Part shown: positions 36,466 through 49,000 of the stretch, in pieces
Layout of the letters: every line of letters begins with the position of its first letter
Numbering within the stretch: the stretch's first letter is position 1
Source of the DNA: Tolypocladium sp. Sup5 PDA-1
Taxonomy: Eukaryota > Ascomycota > Sordariomycetes > Hypocreales > Ophiocordycipitaceae
Direction: 5' to 3'
Length of the DNA: 64,000 nucleotides
Assembly (NCBI GenBank): GCA_000750105.3
Contig: JPHH03000013.1
Span: 1 to 64,000 of the forward strand
Position numbers and translations under genes: made by a program
Notes under the pieces: model-generated
What the model saw: only the letters and a program-made list of their open reading frames with translations
What the model was told of the DNA's origin: nothing
Databases searched by the model: none

Positions 36466-38223
36466 ATGGAGAAACAGCCCCAAAATGACTCCGGCATCTC
36501 TGTCTCCGGAACGCCGACCCTCAAACCACACAATGGCGATGCCGCAGACGTATTATTAGACCATCCTCCATCGTCCAACGTCACACCAGAGATCATCAAC
36601 AACAACAATCACCTCGACCAACATCCCCCCCAGGCCGCCGACGCCGAAATCTCCGACGATCCTTGGGTTGCACAAGAACACAACCCCCGCCAAGAAGAAC
36701 CGCAGCCACTCGATCAAAGGCCACATAAAGGAGACGGGGCACATATAGCCCAGTCCGCCGAGGTGTCCCCAGCAGAACCTCCGCGGGAAACTCAGTTGGC
36801 GACGGAGCCGCAAATAGAGGCTTCAGCAGCCTCCCAGACGAGACAGGAGCCTGCTGCCGTATCGGAGGAGCCAAGGATTACCCAATGCGTCCAGCAGTCT
36901 CACGCAGTGGCCGACGAACATGCCGAACCAGCGCCTGTACACGGCGGGCCAGGATCGCCTTCGTTCGGCGGCCAAAGACCAGAGTCGTTGTTGCTATCTC
37001 CGTTGACGCACCCGAACGGGGCGTCCATGTTCCCCTCCATGTCGGCATCCGAACAGGAAGCCATGGCCCAAGATGCCCTGTCGCAGGCCGAGGCGTCCAT
37101 CGTGGCCGACAGCCTCGACGGCAGACGGACGGACGACGAGTCGGACGGGGGTTATGATAGCGACGGCTTCAGCTCAGGCAGCACGTCGGCAGAATCGTCG
37201 GTGCGAGACTACCTATACGAGAACGGACGGCGGTACCACCGGTATCGCGAAGGCTCGTACAACTTTCCCAACGACGACGTGGAGCAGGAGAGAGAGGACA
37301 TGAAGCACGCCATGGTGAAGCTGCTCTGCAGCCAGAAGCTCCATTTCGCCCCGATAGGCAACTACCCGCAAGAGGTGCTGGACATTGGCACCGGGACTGG
37401 GATCTGGGCCATCGAGAGTGAGTTGCCCTCGAGACGGACGAGTCGTGCATGACCTCGACGCTGACATTTGCATCACCTTGTAGTGGGCGACCAGTTTCCC
37501 AGTGCTCACGTGCTCGGCATCGACCTGTCCCCTATCCAGCCGGACTGGCTACCGCCCAACGTTCGGTTCCTGGTGGATGACGTTGAATCTCCCTGGCTGC
37601 ACCAGCGCAACCACTTCGACTACATCCACTCGCGGCACACCGTCATGGCCATCAGGGACTGGATGCGGCTATTCCGACGGGCCTATGAGTGAGTTGCCGG
37701 AACACAGATTCGTGACGACGTGCGCCGCCGAGTTACTGACATACGATGTAGACATCTCAAGCCTGGCGGCTGGATCGAGCTGCAAGAGATTCACCACAGC
37801 CCCCGAAGCGCCCTCCCCGGTGGGGTAGTGCCTCCTGAGCACGGCGTGGCCCAATTTTGGGCACGCGTGAACGAGGGCCTCAACACGCTCGGCGTCGACC
37901 TCAACACGGCGGCCGGCGGCTTGCTGGCGGGCAGGATGCGAGAAGCGGGCTTCATCAACGTGACGGAGCGAGTCTTCCACGTGCCCATCGGGACGTGGCC
38001 CAAGAATAAGGTTCTCAAGACGGTCGGGCTGTACTGGCGCACGATCCTGCTGGACGGCATCCAGGCCATTGCGCTGGGTCCGCTGACGCGCGGGCTGCAC
38101 TGGGACCGCGAGCAGGTCGAGGTGTTCCTTATGGAGGTGCGGCGCGCGTACCACGATAACTCGGCGCTCATGTACATGCCTCTGCATATTATATACGCGC
38201 AGAAGCCGGAGAGTATGGTTTGA
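36466..38223 (+). CDS. LaeA-like methyltransferase (542 aa)
   Basis: Exons 36466-37417, 37484-37688 and 37752-38223; introns of 66 and 63 nt (both GTGAGT... with TTGTAG or ATGTAG acceptors). Residues 1 to about 235 are disordered (Gln/Pro/Glu-rich). The class I methyltransferase domain starts with YLYENGRRYHRYREG, followed by motif I VLDIGTGTGIWAIEMG spanning the first intron (about residues 304-319), then VLGIDLSPIQPDWLPPNV, DDVES, FDYIHSRHTV and HLKPGGWIELQE. This order and spacing is typical of LaeA-like proteins, which act in fungal nuclei or cytoplasm and often influence secondary metabolism; many paralogues exist and most are not LaeA itself. A PKS lies 5 kb downstream. Lack of close identity to LaeA and the long N-terminus suggest a paralogue. 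Confidence 0.9.
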
Positions 38224-39502
38224 TTGCACCTCTTTTCCCGGGATACGGGGCGGGGTTTGGATTTGATTCAGGGTCGGGATGGATGTCTGTACCATGGCAG
38301 TGGGAATTATGCACAAGTTTGAGACGAACCAGTCTTTGGGTTGTTTGTATGATGACAGGGGCATCGCCTTGAGCGGTGGCTGTCTTGCACCGGCGTCTTA
38401 TTGGAGTACCGACGTGGCTGGCAGAGCCTAGTTGGGGGTATTTTGTACGATTCTGGCTACTACGAGGACGGTAGGCCACTCGTGCCATCTCATCTTTGTC
38501 GTTGAATAGGTAGGGGCCGATACGGAGTACTCATTGAGCGAATACTATGATGACCGCCGGGCATTGCCAAGGTGGGACTGCTTGTCCACTATTGCTTTTC
38601 CTGGCCCAGATGCAAGACCTGCAGGTCGGCATCCACGTCACATCCAGCAGCCAGGTTGGGGGGAGACACATGGCTTGCAGAAGTGCAAGAGTCTCTGGTT
38701 CTGCCCGCATTCAGCGGGGCGCAGGAGATAGCTCCGATGTCACCGCAACAGCTCCCCCTGTTCTTTCGGGCCACCTCTTCGCAGCCACCCATTGCTCGGC
38801 ACAGCACACCAGGTGCAAAGGCACGGCGCAATGGAGAGGCCCAAGGCGAAAGGCCGTGTCTTGCAATGGGCGGGCGGCTGTTCCGCGGCGAGGACAGGGT
38901 CTGGATGGAGAGTTTCCACGTGGGCGGCGTCGCAGGGAGGGGAAGGGGAAATATCGCCGAGGGGGGGGGTCGTCAGCGAAGTGATGGATCAGTTTGCCCC
39001 GTATTCGATGCTGCGCAATGGTTCATCAATGCCACGGAGCGAAGACGGCGGCGGACGGCGACGGGCCGGGCCATCCGCTGAGGAAGCTAGCAATGCCATT
39101 ACCGTCAGCCTCAGGTGGATGCTGGGAAATGTTCGCTTTTGGTCCTGATGGCCAGTGTCTCGTCCAACGTCGCCGACCATCATGCGTGCAGCGAACAACG
39201 CGAGGATCGCCAGGGATGCCCTGGCCCTGCGCTCGCCAAAGTGCCGAGCGAGGGGGCGAACCACCGCCGCGGGCTCGATACATGCAGACGTCGCGTGGTG
39301 CTAAAATGCGAGCTAGGCCCAACGTTCAACGGATGCAATAGCGGCCGTTCCGGTAAGGGCAAGGGTCGCAGTGAACGCGCTTCTGCGGCGGCCCAGCCTG
39401 AGACGTTGCCGGTACGGAGTACGGAGGCGTCGGACGCGGAGGCTAGTTTGGAAATAGGGGAACGTTAATTACCCAGCGGGGTCCTCTCCTCCGTTGTTGG
39501 CC

Positions 39503-39535
39503 CTGCTGCTGCTGCTGTTGCTCCTGCTGCTACTG
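39503..39535. repeat. Imperfect CTG microsatellite
   Basis: CTG repeated with TTG, CTC and CTA interruptions over 33 bp. Intergenic simple repeat. Confidence 0.8.
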
Positions 39536-40276
39536 AGAGCTTTGCCTCTTGCTTGCTGCTTCTTTTGCTGGCTGCATTGGCTGTTCTCTGTGGACGGCAT
39601 ACATCATCGTGTGTTGCGGGCAGCCTCTCGTGCGATTCACGATTCACGACCAAGACGAAGAGGCGATTCGACGAGGTACGTAAGTTAGCTGACTGGCACC
39701 GCGGGATCCTGGACGACGCCTGGCGAGGGAGCAGGCGAGACTGAACCGCAGGGTGCGGTTTTCCCACGTTCTGTTCCGTTCGCTTGTCGACTCGTCATTC
39801 CGTTGGGTGAAGCACGGATCACGGCCGTTGGTTCCACGTGGAGTGAACCGTCCCGTTGGGTCGGTCGCGCCGTTCCGTCCAACGCCTACCCTCTGCGCCG
39901 TCTGCGTGACTGAAGACGTTGCGTGACGGGGCGCACAGCAACTGGATGGGCTTTTGGCTTTTGGCTTTTGCTGCGCAACAGCGCATAGTTGCGTGCGTTG
40001 CTTGGGACACTGCGCCATTGGCCCGATCGCCTGCGTCATGGCATGACCGCGAGTCAACTCGCCAGAGGTTCAATGCCATCTTCGGGACACGCTTCTCGTA
40101 CTCGCCCGTCTGCACATGTCATTTCCGAGGCTCCTGTGTAACGTAATGACACGGCCGCCCAACGGCGCTGGTTGTCTGAGCCCGAGCTCGTGCCGTTGAG
40201 AAACGGGCATTGGCGTTGGGAGGGCCTCGCTTCATCTCGTTCGCGGCTCCAGAATCTCGAGTTTTCTCTCCAATCG

Positions 40277-40308
40277 ATGAACCAATGCTGATCCCGCCAG
40301 GTTCCTAG
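40277..40308 (+). promoter_or_regulatory. Two overlapping candidate uORFs before the OMT
   Basis: ATG at 40277 opens a 4-codon frame ending TGA at 40289-40291. A second ATG at 40285 opens a 7-codon frame ending TAG at 40306-40308. Both end about 60-75 bp before the chosen OMT start at 40367. If the transcript starts upstream, they could reduce OMT translation. Transcript start unknown. Confidence 0.35.
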
Positions 40309-40366
40309 ACATTTGCCAGCACCGCCGCCGCAACTGGACAACCTTAAACGAGAGGCATCGCGGGCA

Positions 40367-42132
40367 ATGGGCAAGTTCAAGGTCCCCTCGTGGCTCCAGC
40401 CGCCGGCGTCGGACGCGGACCGCAAGAAGCAGAACCGCCGCTCCTTTTCCGGCTTCTCGCAGCGCAAGCCCAAGCACGATACCATCGCCGTCTTGCCAAA
40501 GGCCGCCGCCGCCGCCGTTCCCGTGGACGAGGGCAAGCCGGCTGCAGATCATCAGTCGCGGCTGGTTGAGCTGGCCAGGAAGATCAGCGCCGAGACGGAG
40601 AAGCTGGAGACGTATCTGCGGAACAACAGCCTGCCGCAGCCGGGCTTCGGGGTCGATGCGCCGGATGACTTTCCCAAGCTGCCCGGCGATGTGCAGAGGA
40701 GTCGGCAGGAGATCATCTACGCTACCAAGGAGCTGGAGAGTCTGGTCAGGGGGCCGAGGGAAAGCGTGAGATGGGGGGTGTGGAATGTAAGTCGGCTGCG
40801 CTGCTCAGGGTTGGTTAGCTTGAATGTGCTGACCTGCAACGCAGTACTTGGATACCCTGAGCCTGCAGCTCATCAACAACTACGGCATCGGTACGTCTCA
40901 AACCACAAGAAATTGGGCCCCGTTGCTAACCTCAGGGCAGCCAAACTCGTCCCCCTGGACGCCCCCATCCCCCTCTCAGAGCTCCAGACCAAGACGCAGC
41001 TAGACCCCATCAACCTCGCCCGCATCCTCCGCCACGCCATGACCAACCGCATCTTCCACGAGCCCTCGCCGGGCCTCATCGCCCACACGGCGGCCTCGCG
41101 GCTGCTCGCGCAGGACGCCGCCCTGCAGGACTGGGTCGGCTTCAACTCCGAGGACATCTTCCCCGCCGCCGCCAACGTCCTCGCGTCCCTCAAGGCGCAC
41201 CCGGAGGCGACGTCGCTGACCACGACGGGCTTCAACTTTGCGTTTGGCACCGTCGACAAGGAGCCCATGTTCGTGACGTTTGGCAAGGACCCCGCGCGGG
41301 CGCGGCGCATGGGCGGCGCGATGGGGAGCCTGACGGGCGGCGAAGGCTACGAGGTGAAGTACCTCGTCGACAACTACGACTTTTCGGCAGTGGATGAGAG
41401 GGAGGGCACGCTGGTGGACATTGGCGGGAGCCATGGGTTTGTGTGCGTGGACCTGGCGAAGAGGTGGAAGAAGATGAAGTTTATCGTGCAGGACCTGCCC
41501 AAGACGGTGGACAGCGCGCCCAAGCCGATCTGCGAGGACGAGTCGGTCGCGGAGAGGATCCAACTCCAAGCCCACGACTTCTTCAAGGAGCAGCCCGTCA
41601 AGGACGCCGACGGTACGTCGCCATCCCTGCCGTGCTCGCTGACGATGCTAACCGCCGCAGTCTACTTCTTCCGCTGGATCATCCACAACTACTCGACGCC
41701 CTACGCCGTCAAGCTGCTCAAGAACCTGGTCCCCGCGCTCAAGCCCGGCGCGCGCGTCCTCATCAACGACCACTGCCTGCGCGACCCGGGCTCCGAGAAC
41801 CCGTGGGACGAGCGGCTGATGCGCAGCATGGACCTGGTGATGCTGACGCTGCTCAACGCGCAGGAGCGCGAGGAGCACGAGTTCCGAGCGCTGTTTGCGG
41901 CGGCCGACGAGCGGTTTGTGTTCAAGGTGAGTCGCTATTACTTTGAGTGCGTAAAGTGAAGTGAAGCTGAGGTGCTGACTGGGAGCAGGGCGTCACGAGG
42001 ACGGAGGACTGCCGGATGAGCGTTGTGGAGGCTGTGTGGGAGCCGAAGGAGGTGGTTGCCAATGGGGCGGCGACGAATGGTGAAGTAAAAAGGGGGGAGA
42101 GTGAGACGGAGGTGAGTGAGGAGGGGCCCTAA
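40367..42132 (+). CDS. O-methyltransferase, plant-OMT type (515 aa)
   Basis: Five exons: 40367-40786, 40845-40890, 40941-41612, 41661-41926 and 41989-42132; introns of 58, 50, 48 and 62 nt. The fungal winged-helix O-methyltransferase layout is clear: helical N-terminal part with SRLVELARKISAETEKLE (about 65-82); dimerisation/winged-helix region (LVPLDAPIPLSELQ, IFHEPSPGLIAHTAASRLL); then the SAM-binding motif VDIGGSHGFVCVDLA near residue 313; KFIVQDLPKTV; and the catalytic-region FFRWIIHNYS with the expected base His at about residue 388, followed by ARVLINDHCL. The usual DxGGGxG motif has Ser in place of its third Gly. It lies about 1 kb from the 3' end of the PKS gene, separated by a tRNA, so it may methylate the PKS product (inference). 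An ATG at residue 1 was preferred over the TTG further upstream. Confidence 0.9.
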
Positions 42133-42701
42133 CCGGTGAAAGGGTGTAATGAATGATGCTGGAGGTGAGGGTGTACCTTGGATACTTCATATATGGAGTG
42201 CATGTTTTGCAGGTGTGGGGTAGCGGAGATGGTGATGGGCTTTGATGCTTTTGTCATCTGCACATAAATTGTTTGCTGCTTTGAATCAGATACACTAGCC
42301 AGTTTCTCTAGTGTACGACTTTTGAGAATAATCTTCATAGGCGTTGCTTGCATACTGGCTCCTGGAAGTGTTTCCCCAAGCTTGGCTTTGTGGCGGAAAG
42401 AGAGAAGCCTGAGGCGACATCCTGGGTCTACATGTATGCTAGACGTAGTCATCTTGGGTCATAATCCAAACACTGCGCAGAAAGTCTCAGCTGAATATGA
42501 TAGCGTCCACTTTCAAAGAAGCATGTGGCGTGCCTCCGTACCTACGTGAGGCCCGGAGGTCCAGCAAAGATCCCGGGGCGAGAGCGGCCCCACATTACGG
42601 CCTCAGCCCCGGATCCGCTTCACACGCAAGCTAACATATCATAAAATAACTCATCCATTTCCATCAATCGAATCAGACAACTTGGTTCGACACCTCCAAC
42701 A
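42133..42701. other. Intergenic, OMT 3' flank
   Basis: About 570 bp of AT-richer sequence between the OMT stop and the tRNA. No feature seen apart from a partial match to the dispersed 9-mer near 42534. Confidence 0.6.
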
Positions 42702-42783
42702 GCGTGATTGGTTTAGTGGTAAAATTCTCCGTTGCCATCCGAGCAACGTCGGGGAGCCCTGGGTTCGATTCCCAGATCACGCA
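42702..42783 (+). tRNA. tRNA-Gly(GCC): tRNA-Gly(GCC) with 11-nt intron
   Basis: The acceptor arms GCGTGAT and ATCACGC pair perfectly, with discriminator A at 42783. The T arm CTGGG-TTCGATT-CCCAG is intact (box B GGTTCGATTCC), and box A-like TGGTTTAGTGG covers the D arm. The anticodon stem CTCCG/CGGGG flanks loop TTGCCA...T with anticodon GCC at 42734-42736. An 11-nt intron (42738-42748) sits at the canonical position after base 37. A T-rich terminator follows directly. Confidence 0.95.
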
Positions 42784-42793
42784 TTTCTTTTTG
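42784..42793 (+). terminator. Pol III terminator of tRNA-Gly
   Basis: TTTCTTTTTG directly after the tRNA discriminator base; the T5 run is a standard RNA polymerase III stop. Confidence 0.8.
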
Positions 42794-43089
42794 CGTTTTG
42801 TCACAATCAGACGGACATGATCAGATACTACTCTTCTTTTTGTCTTTTTGGTCAACTCCGTACGCAAGGATAGCAAAATTGGCCGCCTCGGTGGGTCAGT
42901 GTAATTAAGTCCTGGCCTTGGATGGATTCACTGTCGTGGCATGGGGCAGGAACTCCGTCACGGTGTAGGGGGCTGGAAGAATTGATAGACAAAATGATCA
43001 ATGATTGACAGAAATTATGCTAAAGGACCTGGACTCCACCACGTATCCCCATCCATACGAAGTACACGAAACCACTCGACATGCAGTCC
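42794..43089. other. Short intergenic, tRNA to PKS 3' end
   Basis: About 300 bp holding the 3' flank of the PKS gene and the last dispersed 9-mer in the window (43056). Nothing else seen. Confidence 0.6.
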
Positions 43090-46000
43090 CTAAGCCTTGT
43101 CCACGCCATGCCCTCCCTTCTCCGCAATCGTCTTGGCCAGCTCCGCGATGGTAGCATCGCTCAAGACCTCAAACACCGAGACCTGCACCCCAAAGCTGCT
43201 AATGACAAAGTTGCGCACGCCGACAGCCACCAGCGAGTCGACGCCGTACGCGTTCGGCGGCTTGTTGGCGTCCAGCTCCTCGGGCAGCATGTTCATCGCC
43301 TTGGACAGCATGCTCATGAGCCCGGCCTGCACAATCCCCGCCGCGGCGTCGGCGTCGGTGCAGCGGGCGAGCATCGTCCTCGCGTCCATGCTGGCGGCGC
43401 TGCCCGAGGCGGCCAGGTCGGGCGGCGGCGTGTCGACGAGGGCCATGTACTTGTACAGCGCCGTGCGCGACCAGTACGGGTCCGCGGGCTGGTTCTGCCG
43501 GATGATGCCGCCGGTGCCGACGCCGAGGATGACCTGGGCGGGCGTGGGCGTGCCGGGCGTCGTCTCCCCGGTGACGGCGTGCGTGACGACCTTGAGGAAG
43601 TCGCCGTGCCGGATGCCGTAGAAGCCGCTGGCGCGGAGGATGTTGAGGATCTCCTCGTCCTCGGCGAGCATGCCCGCGCCCAGCACGGGGCCGAGGGCGA
43701 TGGACACGGCGTGCTTGCCCTGGAGCCGGCAGTAGCGCGCCAGGGCGTCCTCGAAGCAGTTCCCGGCGGCGTAGTTGGCCTGGCCTCTGTTCCCGATCAC
43801 GCCGGCAGACGAGGCGAGAAAGACGAACGTGGGGTCGTGGCCGGCTGCTTGGACGGTGTGCACGAGATTCCAGGAGCCGACTGTCTTGGGCCGGATCGCC
43901 GAGTTCCAGTGCGCGTAGGTCATGTTGTCAAAGACGGCGTCCTTGATGACTGCGGCGCACTGCAAGACTCCCCTGATCGGGGGCATCTCTGCCGTCACGC
44001 GGTCGTTGATGACCCGTGCAAGTGCCGCCTCGTCGCAGATGTCGACGCCGTACGCCCGAGCATCAATGCCCCTTGCTTGAAGGCCGTCGATGAAGGCCTT
44101 GGCCTTTTCGGACGACGCTCCGGACCGGGACACGTAGGCGAGATGGCGCACGCCGTGGCTGACGAGGAGCTCGGAAATGCTTCTACCGAGACCGCCGAGA
44201 CCGCCGGCCAGGAGGTACGTCCCGTCCTTGTCGAGCGCCTCGCTGAGTGGCTTCGTCGGGTTCTTGTTCACTACCGGGACTTTGTTGGCACCCTGGGCGT
44301 CTGCTGTCAGGGTTGAGCAGCCAATGTACGGGGTCTTCTGGAGTTGCCGAAGCGCGTCCTCGAGCTTGTCGATGCCAAAGCAGTGTTCGCCCTCAGGGTA
44401 CAGCGCCGGCCCAAACTGCTCGCTCGCAACGTGCTTCGTGGCGAGCTTGAAGATTCCCGCCACAAACTCCTCGTCTTCCCTCATGAGCTCGCAGAGGTCA
44501 AGGTTGACAACCGTCGCCGAGCCCTCCATTGTTGGCGAGGCGCGAGGAGTCGGCGACTTGCTTGCAAACTGAACAATGGTCCCGCCTGGAAGAGTCAGCA
44601 CACACGGTTGGCATGAATGGAGAGAGGAGACTTACACTTTCGGACACATCTGAAGCTGGCCTCGATGTGCTCCAGCGTTGGGTTGTATACCACGTCCACC
44701 CCCTTGCCGTTGCTTCCGGCCTGCACAACCCTGACGAAGCTGTCCGACTCCGCGTCGATGATGTGGTTGTTAGAAAGCCCGCATCCCAGCAGAATCTCTC
44801 GCTGCTGGGCAGACTCTGATCCGAGCACCGTCGCAAGCACCTCTGCGCCGACTGACCTCGCCATTTGAATAGCGGCCAGCCCCTGAGCGCTGGCTCCCGC
44901 ATGGATCAAGACTTTTCGACCCGGTCCGGCCCTGCCAACGTGGATGATGGCGTAGTAAGCGCTGACGTAGAAACTCGGAATCATGCCTGCTCGGTAGCTC
45001 GTCACGAACTGGGCTTTGGCAAAAAGTGAGTTCTGGACGGTCCCGCTGGATGCCAACGCGATGACGTGGTCGCCAACCTGGAGCTCTGTCACGCTGCTTC
45101 CGACTTGCTTGACGTGTCCCACAATGTCCATGCCAATCGTAGACTCAGCAGTGCGGCCCATGACTGTCTCGAGATCAAGAAGAGTTAGGAGCGTCTTCTC
45201 AAAGACAATTTCGACGTCATCTGGAGCAAGCTCAGGATGGCTGAACTCGGTGTAGTACAGGGAGCCATCGGCGATTCCCGGTTTCGTGATGGCGAGCTTG
45301 AGACCTGGCTGTTGAGAACCGGCCGCCTGACTGCAATAAAACTGTTTCTGGACAAGAGCGCCATGGAACTTGTCTTCTTCAATTAGTTGGTTGAGCGAAG
45401 CGATAGTGTTGAGGCGCGGGATGTACAGCCTGCCGCCTTCCTCTGCGTACTCCATTTCGCGCGGCTCAGAACCCGGTCTTGTCCGGAAAGTCTGCTGAAA
45501 CACCGACGTGACGTTTTGCACAACAGAAGGATCGCCAAGTTGTGAGTCAAAGCCTAGGTCAAAGGTGACAAATGTCTTGAGAGGGTCTTCTGACATGAGT
45601 GTCCTGGCCAGCGCAATGATGGGCGCCCCTTTCGGGTTGAGCGGCTTCATATGAGCGCCGTGGGTAATCCAGATGACGCCCTTTGCCGTCTTTTGCAGCG
45701 TGTTGAAGGTATTGAAGCAGGATTCGCTCCATGCATAGACTGAACCGCCCCCGGCACTGGTTGCTGTGAAGTCGAGAAGTGAGATGACCACTTTTCCAAC
45801 AAGCGACTCAGGCTGAAGTTGGCCGGCCATGACTGAAGAAAACTCCAGGTCCGGATATTCCTGTTCGACCAGTTGTTTCATGCCATCTTGAAAGGCACAG
45901 GCCTCTGTATTTGGGCTCTCAGGAAGCAACAAGACAACGCCCTGCGGGGGCTTCGCATCTTTGGGGTGGGGCTTTCTGTAGATGTCCATAGCCACAGACG

Positions 46001-49000
46001 ACCCGTCGCAGTTATCGAAATGAATACCAAATGACTCGTCCGAGTCCTTGTGCGTCAAGTTTCCGTCGCCATTCGTGTCGGCATCTTCTGAAGTCCCCTT
46101 CTGCTTCAAAAGCACACCGCCAAACTTCAAGTGCTTCTTCAAGTCATCCGCATCAACCCCAGAGTCCCCAAAGACGACGATGAGGTGGTAGCCGGCAAGG
46201 AGCTCGGAGCAGTCGGGCTTGGTCTCCATAAAAGCCTCCAGCGGAGTGCCTTTGACGTGTGAAAGAGCCTCGGAGACGGCATCTGGGCCGGACGACTCGA
46301 CAATCGTGTACCTGGCAAGGCGTGGAGTGTCATCCCGGTTCGGCGCCAGGATCTGAAGAGCTGTAAGCATCGCGGAATGTCCGCCACCAACTTGCAGCAC
46401 TTCTAGAGCAGGGTGCTTGTGCGCTAACAAAGTGATTTGTTCGCTGAAGAGTGATGGGCTCGCAAACGTCGCATCCTGGTTCCAGATGATCGTTGTGCAG
46501 AGACTCCGGTGGTTTGGCAGGAAGCCACCCTCGGCAGGCGACGGAGTAGAAAGTCCAGTGAGATGGAGTCCCTCGATGACCACATGGGCCTGACCCGTGC
46601 CAGTCTGCTTCATCACGATATTCGCGTCGGCATCTCGAATGCCCGTGCGATCAGCAGTGGCGTAGCCCGTGAACACGGAACACTCCGAGTCGGTCACATT
46701 CGCCGATACAAACAGGCTCTTGATGAATGTAGGCACCATGGGCGAAGAGTCAATGGCGAACAGGGTCTGGAACATGGAGTCGAGAGTTGCAGGGTGTATC
46801 AGGTGCGGATACTCGAACTTGGCAGGCATCTTGGACTTTGTGTCTGGTACGCGCACCGTGCTGATGCAAGCATTTCCGCCCGTCCGGATCTCGGTTATGT
46901 TCTGGAAGAGCGGACCGTAGTTCATGCCGACAATGTCGAGGAGCTCGTACAGTTGGCGTGGGTTGAGCGACTCGGTGCAAGACTTGTCGAGAGCCTCGTA
47001 CTTGGCAGCGTGAGACTGCAAGTGCGTATCCCAGCCATCGGACCTGGCCCGGAAATGGAGGCTCCCGGTAGCGTTCCTTTCCCAATAGTGACCTAGAGGC
47101 TTGGAGTAAATGACAAACTCATTCTGCTCCGAGACGTGGGAAGAGCCCGTCAAGTTTTGAGATGACTTGATGTTCATGGCGACTTCGAGACCGTGGGTCG
47201 TGTTCGGGATAAGCATCGCCTTCTCGATTTGCATGTTTGTGATTTCAAACCCCAGCAAGTCGGCCGCGTTCCGGCTCATCTGCATCGCGCCTTCGAGGAC
47301 CATGGAAACCATTCCGGCAGCTGGATAGACGATGGTCTTCTGGACCTGGTGGTCCTGCATCCAGGGGTTCTCTGATACTCGGAGAAAGCCCCGCCACCTG
47401 GGTTCGAATGGCACGGAGTCTGCAGTAGGCGCACCGATGAGATCCTGTCGGCCATACTCCCTGAACCGATTCGCGAGACTCAGGTGAGACTCGTGCCAGT
47501 ATGACTTGGTATGGTTCCATGGGTAGAGGGGCAAGTCTGTGAGACACTTGAGTTGTGACTGTCCGCATCCGTGTGCCACGACCAAATCCATCTTGACGGA
47601 GAGTCCCTGAGACCACAGTTCGCCAATAAGACCGAAAAGCGACGCAACTCCATTGACCTTGGGGTCAAGGGTTGAATGGTAGGTAGGTTGCGAGCCGCCA
47701 GGCATGGCAGCCAGAATGTCCGCAGTTGGCGATCGAAGAGCCGCCCGGGGACTAAGCTCTACGATCGCATTCGGCCGTTGGTCAACAGGGAGATCCATCA
47801 TTGACTGGATTGCTGCGACATATTGCACCGGAGATACCATGTTGGCCGCCCAGTATGCCGCGTCGAGCTCAGCCCCATGTGCGAGCTTGCCAGTAACTGA
47901 CGAGAACATGCTGACAGAGTCGGAGCATTCGCGCGCGGAGATACACGAGATTGCCTCTCTGTAGTCGTGATCCACGAGCTTCATGTGAGACGAGTGGTAG
48001 GCAGTATTGACATTGAGGACTCGGCAGAAGACCTTCCTGCTGCGTAGGTCCTTGTCGATGGACTCGATGGCCTCGGCCTGACCGGATATGGTGATGGATC
48101 GCGGGCTGTTGATGCAGGCTATCTGTGCCGACTTATTGGCGGCGGCAAGATAATCCTCAGTATCCTTTTGGGACATGCCGACAACCATCATGGCGCCTTG
48201 CAACTTTGGCGCCCTGAAGGGGATGCTGGCTGCAGCGAGACCTCGATAGTAGGCAACCTCCCAAGCTGCTTGCTTGGAAAGCGCGCCGGAGGCGTAAGCG
48301 GCAGCAATCTCACCAGATGAATGGCCAACGACGTGTTTTGGGGTGATTCCAAAGAAGCTGAGCAGGTCCACAAGCGCAACCTGGAGAGCTGTTGTTGCCG
48401 GCTGGGATATGTGCGGCTCAGAGATGCAAGACCGAGTCTCGTCTTTGAGGAGTTCCCCCATCAGATCAAACGAGGATTTCAGCTCGGTAGCCATGTAGCC
48501 GCTGGCTTCTTCCATGCTGAGGCGGAACGCATCAAAGCACAGAAGATCCTTGCCCATCGTGGCCCACTGAGCACCCTGGCCGCAGAATACGAAGCCAAGT
48601 CGAGGCTGCTTCTCTGGAGACGACCGGACAACTGCGGCTTGGTCCATGTTCCAGACCTTGGAGGCAAGGTCCAACGGGGAATTGGCCACGACGAATCCCT
48701 TCCATTCCAGGTTGGATCGTCGGAGGTTGAGCGTGTAGGCGTAGTCTCGCAGATAGCTTTCCGAGCAGCCGTCCTGTCTTGCGTCGAGGAACTCGAGGTG
48801 AGAGTTCATGACGCGCATTACGCCGCTCTTCTCGTGTGACGAGTAGCAGAATAGCTGCATGGCAGGGGACGACTCGCTGGCTGGGGCGCCCTCGACGGCG
48901 GCGAACTGCCTGTGAAGTGCCGCCGCCGCATCAAGGGAGCTGTGATTGCCAGTCATGCCGCGAGCGGATAGATAGAGGGGAGCCTCGTCCATGATGACAT

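Larger units (their letters stand above)
38224..40366. other. Intergenic between LaeA-like and OMT genes
   Basis: Holds two dispersed 9-mers (38521, 39413), a CTG-rich microsatellite (39503-39535), and two overlapping mini-ORFs just before the OMT start (40277-40291 and 40285-40308). Frames such as 38572-39081 plus and 39644-40057 minus are not recognisable and were left out. Confidence 0.55.
3319..43064. repeat. Dispersed 9-mer family TACGAAGTA / TACGGAGTA
   Basis: Exact copies on either strand start at 3319, 5337, 6958, 7344, 8828, 9095, 10367, 10842, 12350, 13946, 17458, 20001, 34518, 34846, 38521, 39413 and 43056. All 17 lie outside the coding exons annotated here. The four 9-mers together are expected about once per 64 kb at equal base frequencies. 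Near-matches also occur (7312, 12384, 42534, 42855). The coordinates given are the outer limits of the family, not one continuous element. Confidence 0.75.

Noticed and set aside
43081..44316. 411-aa plus frame opposite the PKS KR-ACP region
   Set aside because: Exact antisense of conserved KR and ACP coding sequence; Val/Arg/Gly/Asp-rich shadow.
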